Of a stretch of 64,000 nt of DNA, positions 26,352-35,307 are shown in pieces. The stretch is from Streptomyces beijiangensis (GTDB lineage Bacteria; Actinomycetota; Actinomycetes; Streptomycetales; Streptomycetaceae). Under the pieces are notes generated by a model. It did no database searches. It was not told where the DNA came from and saw only the letters and a list, made by a program, of their open reading frames with translations. Within the stretch, counting starts at the first letter, position 1. The number at the start of each line of letters is the position of its first letter. Location: positions 461-64,460 of the forward strand of contig NZ_JAFLRJ010000157.1 in assembly GCF_017315755.1 (NCBI RefSeq). Direction: 5' to 3'. Made by a program: the position numbers and the translations under genes.

Positions 26352-27419
26352 CTACTTGATGCCCAGCGCGGTGCACTTGGCGGCGATGTCCGCGGAGCAG
26401 ACGTCCGACACCTTGTAGATGCCGTCCTTGATCACGGTGGACGCGATGTTGTCCTTCTTGATCACGGTCGGCTCGAGCAGCGTGGACGGAACGCCGTCCG
26501 TCTTGCCCTGGGCGCCGATGTCCTTGCCCTGGAGCAGGTTGACCGCGAACTGGGCGGCCGCCGGGGCGAGCTGCTTCGGGGACTTGTAGATCGTGAAGGT
26601 CTGCGTACCGGCGATGATCCGCTGGATACCGGGGAGTTCGGCGTCCTGGCCGCCCACCGGGATGCCCTTGATGCCGGCGTTGGCGATGGCGGTGATGATG
26701 CCGCCCGCCATGCCGTCGTTGGCGGAGTAGACCGCGTTGATCTTGTCCTTGCCGACCGAGGAGACGGCGGCGGCCATCTTCTCGCCCGCGATCTTCGGGT
26801 CCCACTCGCCGGACGCCTCGTAGGCGATCTTGATCTTGCCGTCGAGGGACTCGTGGGCGCCCTTCTTGAAGAGGCCCGCGTTCGGGTCCTTCTCGTCGCC
26901 GTTGATCATCACGAGGTTGGAGGTGGCCGCCTTGGTGCCGAGGGCATCGAGGATGGCCTGGCCCTGGAGCTTGCCGATCTTCTCGTTGTCGTGGCTGACG
27001 TAGGCGTCGGCACCGGCGATGGCGCGGTCGTACGCAACGACCTTGACACCCTTGGTGTGCGCGGTCTTGACCCACGAGGCGGACTTCTCGGCGTCGACCG
27101 AGGAGATCGCGATGACCTTGATGCCATCGGCTATCTGCTGGTCGAACTGCTGCTTCTGCGCGCCCACGTCTCCGGCCGCGTTCTTGTACTCGACCACGCA
27201 GTCGGGGCAGTCCTTCTTGACTGCTTCGACGAACAGCGGCTTGTCGAGCGTCTCGTAGCGCGCGGTCTTGTTCTCGGGGAGCAGCAGACCGATCTTGGTC
27301 TTGCTGCCCGAGTCCTTCGCGTCCTTCGAGTCGTCGCCGGCCTTGCCACAGGCGGCGATGGAAAGGGCCATCGAGACCGCTGCGGTACCGATGACTGCGC
27401 GGCGCATCATTGCGTTCAT
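26352..27419 (-). CDS. xylF: Sugar ABC transporter substrate-binding lipoprotein, XylF type
   Basis: A 355-aa lipoprotein. The signal peptide ends in the lipobox SIAAC (Cys ~22), followed by a Lys/Asp/Ser linker and a periplasmic-binding-protein type 1 fold: KIGLLLPENKTARYE, QQIADGIKVIAISSVD, VKVVAYDRAI, NAVYSANDGMAGGII and IPVGGQDAELPGIQ. These match the xylose-binding subgroup. The ATG at 27419 has GGGAGG 9 nt upstream, so the longer open frame is not used. It is the first gene of the transporter operon, downstream of the ROK regulator gene on the same strand. Confidence 0.9.
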   Translation of the reverse strand: MNAMMRRAVIGTAAVSMALSIAACGKAGDDSKDAKDSGSKTKIGLLLPENKTARYETLDKPLFVEAVKKDCPDCVVEYKNAAGDVGAQKQQFDQQIADGIKVIAISSVDAEKSASWVKTAHTKGVKVVAYDRAIAGADAYVSHDNEKIGKLQGQAILDALGTKAATSNLVMINGDEKDPNAGLFKKGAHESLDGKIKIAYEASGEWDPKIAGEKMAAAVSSVGKDKINAVYSANDGMAGGIITAIANAGIKGIPVGGQDAELPGIQRIIAGTQTFTIYKSPKQLAPAAAQFAVNLLQGKDIGAQGKTDGVPSTLLEPTVIKKDNIASTVIKDGIYKVSDVCSADIAAKCTALGIK

Positions 27420-27440
27420 GTGGAGATGCCTCCCTGACGA

Positions 27441-27458
27441 GGCCGCAACGTTGCGGCC
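27441..27458 (-). promoter_or_regulatory. 18-bp palindrome before xylF
   Basis: GGCCGCAACGTTGCGGCC is a perfect palindrome starting 22 bp upstream of the xylF start codon, i.e. in the 5' untranslated region or promoter. It is a candidate operator for the ROK regulator or a LacI-family protein. Confidence 0.5.
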
Positions 27459-27497
27459 GAGGTGGGAGTGAGTCAACTCGGCCGCCACGTAGGCGTC

Positions 27498-27540
27498 AAG
27501 GAGTAAATCCTTAACGAGATGGCAACGGTGTCATTCGTTA
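27498..27540 (-). promoter_or_regulatory. Small inverted repeats in the ROK gene - xylF gap
   Basis: AAGGA-N5-TCCTT (27498-27512) and TAACGA-N17-TCGTTA (27512-27540) sit in the A/T-rich part of the 122-bp gap, where the xylF promoter is expected. They are possible operator half-sites; no convincing -35/-10 pair was resolved. Confidence 0.25.
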
Positions 27541-27541
27541 T

Positions 27542-28741
27542 CTAAGTGAAGGCAGGGGTACCCGCGGGCACAGTGCTGTCAAGAAGGGTCGAATCGCCCA
27601 TTTCGTTCAGTACGAGGGCGAGGGCGCCCAGCACCTCCGCGCGTCCGCCGAGCGCGCCGGGGAGCACCGAGAGTTGCCGCGCCGCACTGGGGATCGCGTA
27701 CCTTCCGACCGATTCGCGGATCGGCCCGAGCACCAGCTCACCGGCCTCCGCGAGGTCTCCGCCCAGCACCACCCTGCTGGGGTTCAGCAGGTTGCACAGG
27801 TTGGCGACACCGCTGCCGATGTGACGTCCGACGTCGGCGACGACCCGGCGGCAGCCAGGGTCCCCCTCGCGCGCCAGCTGGACGACCCGCTCCATGGTCA
27901 GGTCCACGCCGTGGCTGGACTGGAGCAGGGGCAGTACGTACCGGGCCGCGGTGAACGTCTCCAGGCAGCCCCGGTTGCCGCAGCGGCAGACCGGACCCGA
28001 CTCGTCGAGGGTGATGTGGCCGATCTCGCCGGCCGTGCCGCCGGGGCCCCGGTAGATCTGCCCGTCGATGACGAGCCCGGCGCCCACACCGCTGGCGACC
28101 TTGATGTACGCCAGGTCCTTGACCCCCCGGCCGCTCCCCCAGACCAGCTCGCCGAGCGCGCCCAGGTTGGCGTCGTTGTCGACGTACACCGGCACCCCCA
28201 GACGTGCGGAGAGCTCCTCGGAGGGGTTGATGCCGGTCCAGCCCGGCAGGATCGACGTGGAGCCGAGCGTGCCCGACTCGACGTCGATGGGACCCGGTAC
28301 GCCGAGCCCCACTCCGATCACCTTGTCCGCGCCGATGCCGGTCGCCGCGATCAGCCGCTTGACCAGCTCTTCCGCGCGGCCGAAGCCCTGCGCGGACGAG
28401 GCGTCCACATCCAGCGGCTCGGACTCCTCGGCGAGCACCTGGTGGGCCAGGTTGCCGACCGCCACCCGCAGGTGCGTATGCCCGAAATCGACGCCGATGA
28501 CGATGCCCGCGGACCCACTGAGCGAGACGCTGCGGGCCCGGCGGCCGCCGGCGGAGGTCGGGGTGACCTCGACGGTCCCGCCTTCCTTCAACTCCCGGAC
28601 GATATTGGAGACCGTGGCTGCCGAAAGCCCGGTGGAGCGGGCGATCTCCGCCTGAGTGAGCGAGCCCGCCATCCGCACCGCGCGAACGACCCGCTCAAGG
28701 TTGGCCCGGTGCAGAGATGTCTGCGACCCCGGAGTCTCCAT
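27542..28741 (-). CDS. rok7B7: ROK-family transcriptional regulator (Rok7B7-like)
   Basis: A 399-aa regulator. An N-terminal winged helix-turn-helix (~residues 15-70, SLTQAEIARSTGLSAATVSN) is followed by a ROK domain with the ATP-site strand GVDFGHTHLRVAV, GVPGPIDVESG, GHITLDESG and the zinc-binding CRCGNRGCLETF. In S. coelicolor the ROK protein Rok7B7 sits next to xylFGH and influences the xylose operon and carbon repression; the same arrangement here supports the name. The ATG at 28741 is preferred (GGGAG upstream), with a GTG four codons earlier as an alternative. Confidence 0.85.
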   Translation of the reverse strand: METPGSQTSLHRANLERVVRAVRMAGSLTQAEIARSTGLSAATVSNIVRELKEGGTVEVTPTSAGGRRARSVSLSGSAGIVIGVDFGHTHLRVAVGNLAHQVLAEESEPLDVDASSAQGFGRAEELVKRLIAATGIGADKVIGVGLGVPGPIDVESGTLGSTSILPGWTGINPSEELSARLGVPVYVDNDANLGALGELVWGSGRGVKDLAYIKVASGVGAGLVIDGQIYRGPGGTAGEIGHITLDESGPVCRCGNRGCLETFTAARYVLPLLQSSHGVDLTMERVVQLAREGDPGCRRVVADVGRHIGSGVANLCNLLNPSRVVLGGDLAEAGELVLGPIRESVGRYAIPSAARQLSVLPGALGGRAEVLGALALVLNEMGDSTLLDSTVPAGTPAFT

Positions 28742-28940
28742 CGACTCATCCACTCCCGCCGTTTGGCAGACGGCACGACGGCCGCCCCCCGCGCGGGGTC
28801 GCAACAACGAGACCCCGCCCTATCTCCAACATGTGAACTCTAAGATGAGCCTTTGGGGTTCCTATCCGTCAAGACCTTGAGCAGGGGAAGGCACGAATGA
28901 GCGGCCTGCCCGCTGACCTCAGTTGAGACAGAAGCGCAGG

Positions 28941-29954
28941 TCAGGCAGGTAGGAAGGGCGTAAGAGCCGGGACGGGCGGATTACCGCCGGTAAATTTCGC
29001 GTGGAGCGAGATGTGTTCGGCCTCCCGCACCGGGTTCAGGACCTCGCCCGCGGCGAGCCAGGCGGCGGCTCCGGCTCCGCTTCCTGCCGTACGGACCGGG
29101 GTGTCCCACCGCTCCCCGAGGAGCTCCTGTACCGCCGAGCGCAGGGGTCCTTCGCTGGTCAGCACGGATCCGGCGAGCACGATCGGCCCCTGTGGACGGT
29201 GTACGCGGGCCGCCGTCGCGACGAGGAGGCGTGCTCCTTCTCGTACGATCTCCAGCGCCCTCGGATCTCCGGCCTCGGCGGCCCTGTTCACCGCGGGAGC
29301 GAGCCGGGTGAGCGACTGGGGATCGGCCTGGGCCCGGGCGACCAGCGCGAACGCCTGATCGTTCAGGTCACGAAAGGATCTCGGCGTACCGAGCAGCTCC
29401 GCCATGACCAGTTCCGCGAGCAGTCCCGGCGGTGTGCCGTCCGGCCGGGTGAGGTCATGGACGACCGTCCTCGCCGCCGACCGCCCGAGCCAGAAGCCCG
29501 ACCCCTCGTCGCCGAGCAGCCAGCCGAGCCCGTCCGACCACGCCTCGGCCGTCCCGTCCGTGACCCGGCAGGCGATCGCGCCCGTACCACTGAGCAGCAG
29601 CGTCCCCGACGACTGCGGGGTGCCGGCGACGAAGGCGATCAGCGCGTCGCCCTCGGGGCGGGGCACACAGCCGAGTCCGGCCTCCCGCCACACCGCTTCG
29701 AGCACGCTCGGGGAGAACGCCAGGCCGCCCGCGATGCCTGCCACACCGCCCACCACATCGGCCGGGTCCACCTCGCGCAGGGCGTCGGCGAGCGCCGCGG
29801 CCAGCTGGGCACGGGCCGCCGGCTGTCCATGGGTGGTGGGGTTGCCGCCGCCGGCCCGTCCGCTGCCCAGCAGCTCTCCGTCGAGTCCCGTGACGACCGC
29901 GCGGGTCGCGGTGCCTCCCGCGTCGATCCCCAGGACGAGTCGGTGATCCGTCAT
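28941..29954 (-). CDS. BadF/BadG-family sugar kinase, N-acetylglucosamine kinase-like
   Basis: A 337-aa ASKHA-fold kinase. Phosphate-1 motif VLGIDAGGTATRAVV at the start, the LLLSGTGAIA phosphate-2 strand, and the family block GLGWLLGDEGSGFWLGR (~residue 150) are clear. The family phosphorylates GlcNAc-type amino sugars. It is divergent from an RpiR regulator/SIS pair and lies near ngcEFG, which supports an amino-sugar substrate. The ATG at 29954 (MTDHRLVLG) is chosen over an earlier in-frame start. Confidence 0.8.
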   Translation of the reverse strand: MTDHRLVLGIDAGGTATRAVVTGLDGELLGSGRAGGGNPTTHGQPAARAQLAAALADALREVDPADVVGGVAGIAGGLAFSPSVLEAVWREAGLGCVPRPEGDALIAFVAGTPQSSGTLLLSGTGAIACRVTDGTAEAWSDGLGWLLGDEGSGFWLGRSAARTVVHDLTRPDGTPPGLLAELVMAELLGTPRSFRDLNDQAFALVARAQADPQSLTRLAPAVNRAAEAGDPRALEIVREGARLLVATAARVHRPQGPIVLAGSVLTSEGPLRSAVQELLGERWDTPVRTAGSGAGAAAWLAAGEVLNPVREAEHISLHAKFTGGNPPVPALTPFLPA

Positions 29955-29970
29955 GCCGACATGGTGGGTC

Positions 29971-29999
29971 TTGACGGGAGCCGATGGCAAGAATAATTT
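29971..29999 (+). promoter_or_regulatory. Promoter of the RpiR-SIS operon
   Basis: TTGACG (29971-29976), a 17-bp spacer and TAATTT (29994-29999) make a near-consensus vegetative promoter, with a start near 30006 and the regulator ATG at 30019. Confidence 0.6.
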
Positions 30000-30025
30000 T
30001 CATGCGGTTGGCACTCCAATGAAAA
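29997..30025 (+). promoter_or_regulatory. Inverted repeat over the RpiR start site
   Basis: TTTTCAT-N15-ATGAAAA spans the end of the -10, the predicted transcription start and the start codon. Its placement fits autorepression by the RpiR-family protein. Confidence 0.45.
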
Positions 30026-30909
30026 GAGTTACCTTGACAGCGGGGACAGTTGGGCGGATCACGGATGAACTGCCCGAATTGCCGGGCGCGTTGCGCCGGA
30101 TCGCGGAGGCCGTCCTGGCCGACCCCGCGGCAGCGGCACGATCGACGATCATCGAACTGGCGGCCCGCGGCGAGGCCTCCCCCGCGACGGTGACGCGCTT
30201 CGCCAGGACCTTCGGATTCGCCGGGTACACGGAGCTCCGCTACGCCCTGGCCGCCGACACCGGACGTACGGAACAGGCGAGTTGGGAGAACGCGTCCGGC
30301 GGCGCGGCCTCCCCGGACGACTCGCTCGCCACCCTGGTCCAGTCGCTGCTGACCACCGACACCGAGCTGCTGCGCGAGACCGGCGAGCGGCTCGACCTCG
30401 ACGCGGTCGCACAGACGGCCGCCGCCATGGTGGCGGCCCGGCGCGTCCTGTTCTTCGGTACGTCGGTCAGCGGGGCCGTCGCCGGGCTGATGGCGGGGCA
30501 GTTCAACCGCATCAGGCTGCCCTGCTGGAGCTCCACCGACCCGCACGAGGCCCTGCCCAACGCGGCCCTGCTCCAGCCGGGCGACGTCGTCATCGGGGTG
30601 TCCCACCGGGGCCGTACCCGCGAAGTCCTCGAAGTACTGACCGAGGGGGCCGACAACGGCGCGGTCTCCGTCGCCGTCACCTCCTCCGCCCGTTCCCCGC
30701 TCGCGGAGGCGGCGGACCACGTTCTGCTCACCGCCGGACGGGAGGGCGTGCTGCACGCCCGCGGCATGGCCACCGTCCACTCCCAGCTGTTCGCGCTGAA
30801 CGCCCTCTACATGGCGGTCGCCATGCGGACGTACGAACGCACCACGCACGCCCTGGAGATCACCAGCCAGGCCACCGCCAGCCACCGGACAGAGAAGAGA
30901 CGACCATGA
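30019..30909 (+). CDS. MurR/RpiR-family transcriptional regulator
   Basis: A 296-aa regulator. The N-terminal HTH_6 domain (~residues 1-80) contains the recognition helix region GEASPATVTRFARTFGFAGYTELR. A C-terminal SIS sugar-phosphate-sensing domain (~120-270) carries VLFFGTSVSGAV, VIGVSHRGRTREVLEV and VAVTSSARSPLAEAADHVL. The ATG at 30019 is preferred to upstream in-frame starts because a good promoter lies between them, although its ribosome binding site is weak. Its stop overlaps the next start (ATGA), so it is coupled with the SIS gene. Confidence 0.85.
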   Translation: MKRVTLTAGTVGRITDELPELPGALRRIAEAVLADPAAAARSTIIELAARGEASPATVTRFARTFGFAGYTELRYALAADTGRTEQASWENASGGAASPDDSLATLVQSLLTTDTELLRETGERLDLDAVAQTAAAMVAARRVLFFGTSVSGAVAGLMAGQFNRIRLPCWSSTDPHEALPNAALLQPGDVVIGVSHRGRTREVLEVLTEGADNGAVSVAVTSSARSPLAEAADHVLLTAGREGVLHARGMATVHSQLFALNALYMAVAMRTYERTTHALEITSQATASHRTEKRRP

Positions 30910-31658
30910 CCATCGACGCCCAGTCGTTCGTCGGCCACATCGAGAAGCTGATCCCCTCGGTGGCCACCAGCCAGGCCGAGGCGGTCGGCCGTGCCGCCCG
31001 GCTCATCAGTGCGTCGCTCCTCGACGGCGGTGTGGTCCAGGCCTTTGGTTCCGGGCACTCCGAGTCCATCTCCATGGAGATAGCGGGCCGGGCCGGCGGG
31101 CTCGTCCCCACCAACAAGATCGCCCTGCGCGACCTGGTGCTGCACGGCGGCGAGCCCGCCTCGCTGCTCGGCTCCCCGGAACTGGAGCGCGATCCCGCCA
31201 TCGCCCGGAAGCTGTACGACCTCGCACCCGTACAGCCGCAGGACGTCTTCGTGATCACGTCCAACTCCGGCGTCAACGGGACGATCGTGGAGTTCGCGTC
31301 GATCGTGAAGGAGCAGGGGCACGGTCTGATCGCCATCACCTCGCTCCAGCACACGAACGAGATGACCTCGCGCCACCCCTCGGGCCGCAAGCTGATCGAG
31401 CTGGCCGACGTGGTCCTGGACAACGGCGCCCCGTACGGGGACTCGGTGATGAATCTCCCCGGCGGCGGCACCTTCGGCGCCGTCTCCACCATCACCTCCG
31501 CGCTGCTCGCGCAGATGACGGTCGCCGAGGTGGTCAAGGATCTGCTGGCCGCCGGCCAGGTTCCGCCGGTCTATCTCTCCGCCAATATGGCGGGCGGCGA
31601 CGAGCACAACAGCGCACTCGAAGCCCGTTATGCGGGCCGGATTCGTCGCGGCGCCTGA
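30906..31658 (+). CDS. SIS-domain sugar isomerase-like protein
   Basis: A 250-aa cytoplasmic SIS-fold protein of the UPF0309 / sugar isomerase domain type. It begins with a helical region, then VVQAFGSGHSESISMEIAGR (phosphosugar-binding Ser/His), VFVITSNSGVNGTIVEFA, and LIAITSLQHTNEMTSRH. Members bind phosphosugars; an isomerase, deaminase or etherase role cannot be fixed from sequence. Coupling to an RpiR regulator and divergence from an amino-sugar kinase suggest action on the kinase product. The start at 30906 overlaps the regulator stop by 4 nt. Confidence 0.75.
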   Translation: MTIDAQSFVGHIEKLIPSVATSQAEAVGRAARLISASLLDGGVVQAFGSGHSESISMEIAGRAGGLVPTNKIALRDLVLHGGEPASLLGSPELERDPAIARKLYDLAPVQPQDVFVITSNSGVNGTIVEFASIVKEQGHGLIAITSLQHTNEMTSRHPSGRKLIELADVVLDNGAPYGDSVMNLPGGGTFGAVSTITSALLAQMTVAEVVKDLLAAGQVPPVYLSANMAGGDEHNSALEARYAGRIRRGA

Positions 31659-31664
31659 TACAGC

Positions 31665-31700
31665 GCAATGCCCCGGCGGATTTCCCCGCCGGGGCATTGC
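31665..31700. terminator. Bidirectional terminator between SIS gene and ngcG
   Basis: Perfect 15-bp stem (31665-31679 with 31686-31700) and 6-nt loop between two convergent gene ends. Confidence 0.8.
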
Positions 31701-31718
31701 CTCTGCTTTACCGCACTG

Positions 31719-32660
31719 CTACTTGAGCGTGCCCGCGGTGAGACCGGACTGGATCTGCCGCTGGAACGAAAGGTAGACGACCAGCATCGGGAGCATCGCG
31801 ATGGCGACACCGGCGAAGAGCACCGGCAGGTCGGTCGCGTAACCCTGCTGTTGCTGCAGCTGGATCAGGCCCTGGGTGAGCATGTACCGCTCCGGCTCGC
31901 CGGAACTCTGCGGCTGCATGAGGACCGAGGGGAGAATGTACTGGTTCCACTGGCCGAGCACATTGAAGATACCGATGCTCAGCAGACCCGGCTTGGCCAT
32001 CGGCATCATCACCTGGAAGAACACCCGGGTGTGCGAGGCCCCGTCGATGACCGCCGCTTCGTGGATCGCCGTGGGCAGCGTCCGGAAGAAGGAGTGCATG
32101 AAGAAGACGGTGAACGGCAGCGAGTACGCGATGTAGACGCCGATCAGGCCCTGGTACGTGTTCAGCAGCTCGAGCCGCTTCATCATGAAGAAGAGCGGGA
32201 TGAGCGCGAGGAACACGGGGAACATCGCGCCGCTGACGAAGAAGTAGTAGATGAGCCGGTTGCCCGGGAACTGGTACCTCGCCAGTACGTACGCGGCCAT
32301 GGATCCGAAGAGCATGGTGAGCGGCACCGAGAACACCAGCACGATCGCGGTGTTCAGGAAGTAGTCGCCGATGTGGCCCTTGCTCCAGGCACGGCTGAAG
32401 ACGTCGAAGTCCCAGGACGTCGGCCAGCTGAGGGCCGAGCCGCCGATCTGCGCGTCCGTCTTGAAGGAGCTGAGTATCAGCCACAGCAGCGGCAGGACGA
32501 TCAGGACGGCCCACAGGATCAGGAATCCGTGCGAGAAGACGTTGAGGGTCATCCCCTCGGAGCGGGAGTCACCGGGCCTCGCGGACTTCTTGGTGCCCCG
32601 CTGGCCGGGGACGACGCTGCCGCCCTCGGTGACCGACGGGTCTTTGATGGGTGTGCTCAT
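31719..32660 (-). CDS. ngcG: Carbohydrate ABC transporter permease, NgcG-like
   Basis: A 313-aa MalG-type permease with six helices after a hydrophilic N-terminus. The EAA loop that docks the ATPase is HEAAVIDGASHTRVFFQVMM followed by PMAKPGL. It ends the ngcEFG operon, 15 bp after ngcF. No ATPase gene is nearby; Streptomyces Ngc-type importers generally borrow the shared MsiK ATPase. N-acetylglucosamine/chitobiose specificity is inferred from resemblance to the Streptomyces Ngc system and neighbourhood. Confidence 0.8.
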   Translation of the reverse strand: MSTPIKDPSVTEGGSVVPGQRGTKKSARPGDSRSEGMTLNVFSHGFLILWAVLIVLPLLWLILSSFKTDAQIGGSALSWPTSWDFDVFSRAWSKGHIGDYFLNTAIVLVFSVPLTMLFGSMAAYVLARYQFPGNRLIYYFFVSGAMFPVFLALIPLFFMMKRLELLNTYQGLIGVYIAYSLPFTVFFMHSFFRTLPTAIHEAAVIDGASHTRVFFQVMMPMAKPGLLSIGIFNVLGQWNQYILPSVLMQPQSSGEPERYMLTQGLIQLQQQQGYATDLPVLFAGVAIAMLPMLVVYLSFQRQIQSGLTAGTLK

Positions 32661-32675
32661 GTCTGGGTCTCCCGC

Positions 32676-33608
32676 TCAGAACTCGATGCGCTCGCGGCGG
32701 GTGGCACGCAGCGTGATGACGGAAATGATCATGGTGAGGACGAGCATCACGATGCCCATCGCGCAGGCGTAACCGCTCTTGCCGAAGTAGAGGAAGTTAC
32801 GCATCAGCACAGTCGCGATGACTTCGCCATGATGGTCCGGTCCGCCGCCGAAGCCCGTGCCCGGAGTCAGGGTCGACGCCAGGACGAACATGTCCATCGC
32901 CACGATGCCCAGATAGACCCAGGCAGTCTGTACGGATTCCCAGAGCAGCGGCAGCGTGACGCGGAAGAAGGTCTGCGAACGGCCGGCCCCGTCGAGCAGC
33001 GCGGCCTCGTAGATCTCCCTCGGGATGGACTGCATCGCCGCGGAGAAAAGCACCAGATAGAAGCCGACCCCGTGCCAGATGATGACCACCATCAGGCACC
33101 AGAGCACCAGCTTCGGGTTGTTCATCCACTCGATGGGGCTATTGGCGTCGACGAGCCCCAGCTTGATGAGGATCCCGTTGAGCAGACCACCCTCGTCACT
33201 TCGGTACAGCGCCTGGAAGAGCACCGCGAGAATCGCGAGCGACAGCACCTGTGGGAAGAAGTAGATGATCTTGTAGATATTCGAGCCCTTGACGCCGCTC
33301 ACTCCGCCCGCACCACCCCGGCCGCCCACGTTCACCATGAAGGCGAAGAAGAGGGAGATCAGAATGGTGAGGACCGGAATGAACACCAGGAGCAGGACGT
33401 TGTGCCAGATCGCCTGCTTGAAGACGTCATCGTGGAACAACGCTGTGTAGTTGTCCAAACCGACGAACTTGAAGTTCGGCGACTCCCCCGACCAGTCGGT
33501 CAGGGAATATCCGAAGGTCTGTATGTACGGCCAGATCACGAAGATCAGATACAGCGCCAACGGTGCGAGAAGAAATCCCGCGACAAATCTGTACTGCCCT
33601 TTTCGCAT
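32676..33608 (-). CDS. ngcF: Carbohydrate ABC transporter permease, NgcF-like
   Basis: A 310-aa MalF-type permease with six helices; the first is FLLAPLALYLIFVIWPYI near residue 15. The EAA loop is EIYEAALLDGAGRSQTFFRV with TLPLLWE. It pairs with NgcG as the membrane channel for the binding protein encoded 36 bp upstream. A Gly-rich cytoplasmic loop (NVGGRGGAGGVSGV) is a small peculiarity. Start 33608 gives MRKGQYRFV, a normal permease N-terminus. Confidence 0.8.
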   Translation of the reverse strand: MRKGQYRFVAGFLLAPLALYLIFVIWPYIQTFGYSLTDWSGESPNFKFVGLDNYTALFHDDVFKQAIWHNVLLLVFIPVLTILISLFFAFMVNVGGRGGAGGVSGVKGSNIYKIIYFFPQVLSLAILAVLFQALYRSDEGGLLNGILIKLGLVDANSPIEWMNNPKLVLWCLMVVIIWHGVGFYLVLFSAAMQSIPREIYEAALLDGAGRSQTFFRVTLPLLWESVQTAWVYLGIVAMDMFVLASTLTPGTGFGGGPDHHGEVIATVLMRNFLYFGKSGYACAMGIVMLVLTMIISVITLRATRRERIEF

Positions 33609-33644
33609 GGCATCCTGCCCCTGGTGTTGCGGTGAGCGTTGTGA

Positions 33645-35090
33645 CTAGGCGCGGTGGTTCTTCTTGGAGGCCGGGTCCTTCGCGGCCTTGTCCACAGCGG
33701 CCTGTGCCCGCTTCAGCCACTCAGCAGGCTGGATGCGCTTGGACATGAGCTCGTTGGACGCGTTCTGGATCGCGACGTCCATCTCGCTGTACCAGTTCGG
33801 GTAGAGGAAGTTGAAGGAGTTGGCGTCGCCGGCCGCCTTCACCGCCTCGACCGTGGACTGGGTACCCGGGCGCAGCTTGACGCTCGGGTCGACACCGTCC
33901 TTCAGGATGGTGAGCGAGTTCGCCTCCTTCGCGAAGCTCGTCGACCACTCCTTGGAGAGCATCAGGCGCATGAACTCCTGCGCCTCGGCCTTGTTGGAGG
34001 CCTTCGTCGGGATGATGAAGGGCTCGCCGGAGCCGGCGCGGATCGCCTCGAAGGGCAGCTTGCTGCCAGGCAGCAGCGGAACCGGGAGGAACTTCATGTC
34101 GAAGTCCGCCGGGGTCTGCTTGAGCTGCTCGTTCTCCAGCCAGGAGCCGGAGGGGATGAAGGCTGCCTTGTACTGGTTCCAGCGGGTCTGCGACTCGGTG
34201 TGCGTCAGACCGTTGGTGCCCGGCATCAGCAGGCCCTGGTCGACGATCTCGTAGACGGCCTCGATGGACTTCTTGGCGGCGTCGCTGCCGACGAACGCCT
34301 TCGGGTCGAGGTTGTCGATCGCCTTCATGGCGTCAAGACCACCGGTCTTGGCGATGAGGTCCATGATCAGCAGGTTGATGTAGTACGGGAACTTGCCCTG
34401 GTGGGCGAGGCCGCCGATGCCTGCCGCCTTGGCCTTCTTGCAGATGTCCAGGAAGTCGTCCCACGTCTTGGGCTCGGCCCAGCCCTTCTCCTTGAAGAGC
34501 TTGCCGGAGTACCACAGACCCCAGACCGTGTAGACGTAGTTCAGGGAGACGACCTTGCCGCCCTGCAGACCCGGGTCGGTGGAGCCGGCGATCAGGGTCT
34601 CCGAGACCTTCTTCGACGGGTCGTCGACCGACGGCGCGTCGAGCACGGCCTGGAGGTCGAGGAGCTGACCGCCCTTGAAGAGCACGTCCAGCTTGATCTG
34701 CTGGGCGCCCGAGTCGTCGATGACGTCCGGGGGGTTGCCGCCGTTGAAGCGCGGCTGCAGCTTGCCGGTGATCTCCTGCGTGCCGAGGTGGGACGTCTTG
34801 GTGCCCCACTTCTTGGCGAACAGCGCCTCCCACGCCTTGGCGTAGTCGTCGCCGTAGCCGCCCTTGAAGACGACAACCTCGAGCTTGCCGTTCTTGGCGA
34901 CGCCGAAGGGGTTGTCCTTGGTGACCTTCCCCTTGGACGTGTCCTTGGAACCGCTGTCGTCACTGCCGGACGCGCACGCCGACAGGAAGCTCATCGTCGG
35001 GACGGTGATCAGGCCGAGCGCAGCAGAACGCTTGATCAGATCGCGACGGCCGAGGCCCTCACCGTTGTTGCGGGTGGAGGTAGATCCCAT
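33645..35090 (-). CDS. ngcE: Sugar-binding lipoprotein, NgcE-like, twin-arginine signal
   Basis: A 481-aa extracellular solute-binding lipoprotein. The signal peptide has a twin-arginine motif (GRRDLIKRSAALG) and a lipobox FLSAC (Cys ~40), so it is probably Tat-exported and lipidated, as known for several Streptomyces lipoproteins. The mature part (DNPFGVAKNGKLEVVVFKGG onward) is a family-1-type binding protein with LNYVYTVWGLWYSGKLFKE. The ATG at 35090 has GAGG 8 nt upstream, so the longer open frame is rejected. It heads the ngcEFG operon; substrate is inferred to be GlcNAc or chitobiose. Confidence 0.83.
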   Translation of the reverse strand: MGSTSTRNNGEGLGRRDLIKRSAALGLITVPTMSFLSACASGSDDSGSKDTSKGKVTKDNPFGVAKNGKLEVVVFKGGYGDDYAKAWEALFAKKWGTKTSHLGTQEITGKLQPRFNGGNPPDVIDDSGAQQIKLDVLFKGGQLLDLQAVLDAPSVDDPSKKVSETLIAGSTDPGLQGGKVVSLNYVYTVWGLWYSGKLFKEKGWAEPKTWDDFLDICKKAKAAGIGGLAHQGKFPYYINLLIMDLIAKTGGLDAMKAIDNLDPKAFVGSDAAKKSIEAVYEIVDQGLLMPGTNGLTHTESQTRWNQYKAAFIPSGSWLENEQLKQTPADFDMKFLPVPLLPGSKLPFEAIRAGSGEPFIIPTKASNKAEAQEFMRLMLSKEWSTSFAKEANSLTILKDGVDPSVKLRPGTQSTVEAVKAAGDANSFNFLYPNWYSEMDVAIQNASNELMSKRIQPAEWLKRAQAAVDKAAKDPASKKNHRA

Positions 35091-35307
35091 GCTCAAGTCC
35101 TCGCCTTCTCCAGGACTCAGGCGGTGTGCCGGTCGCCCGTATAAATACGCCAAAGGCGAAGGGCCCCGCCACCGCGGTCAGTTGTAGCTGGGTAGTACTG
35201 AGTTCAGTGGGTACATAGGGAAGTACGACGGCGGAAGCAGAACAGCCCTCCCCGCTGTCTTCCCGTCCCCCTGGCCTGCTGCCTAAAACGCGGCTTGGCA
35301 GACGCCG

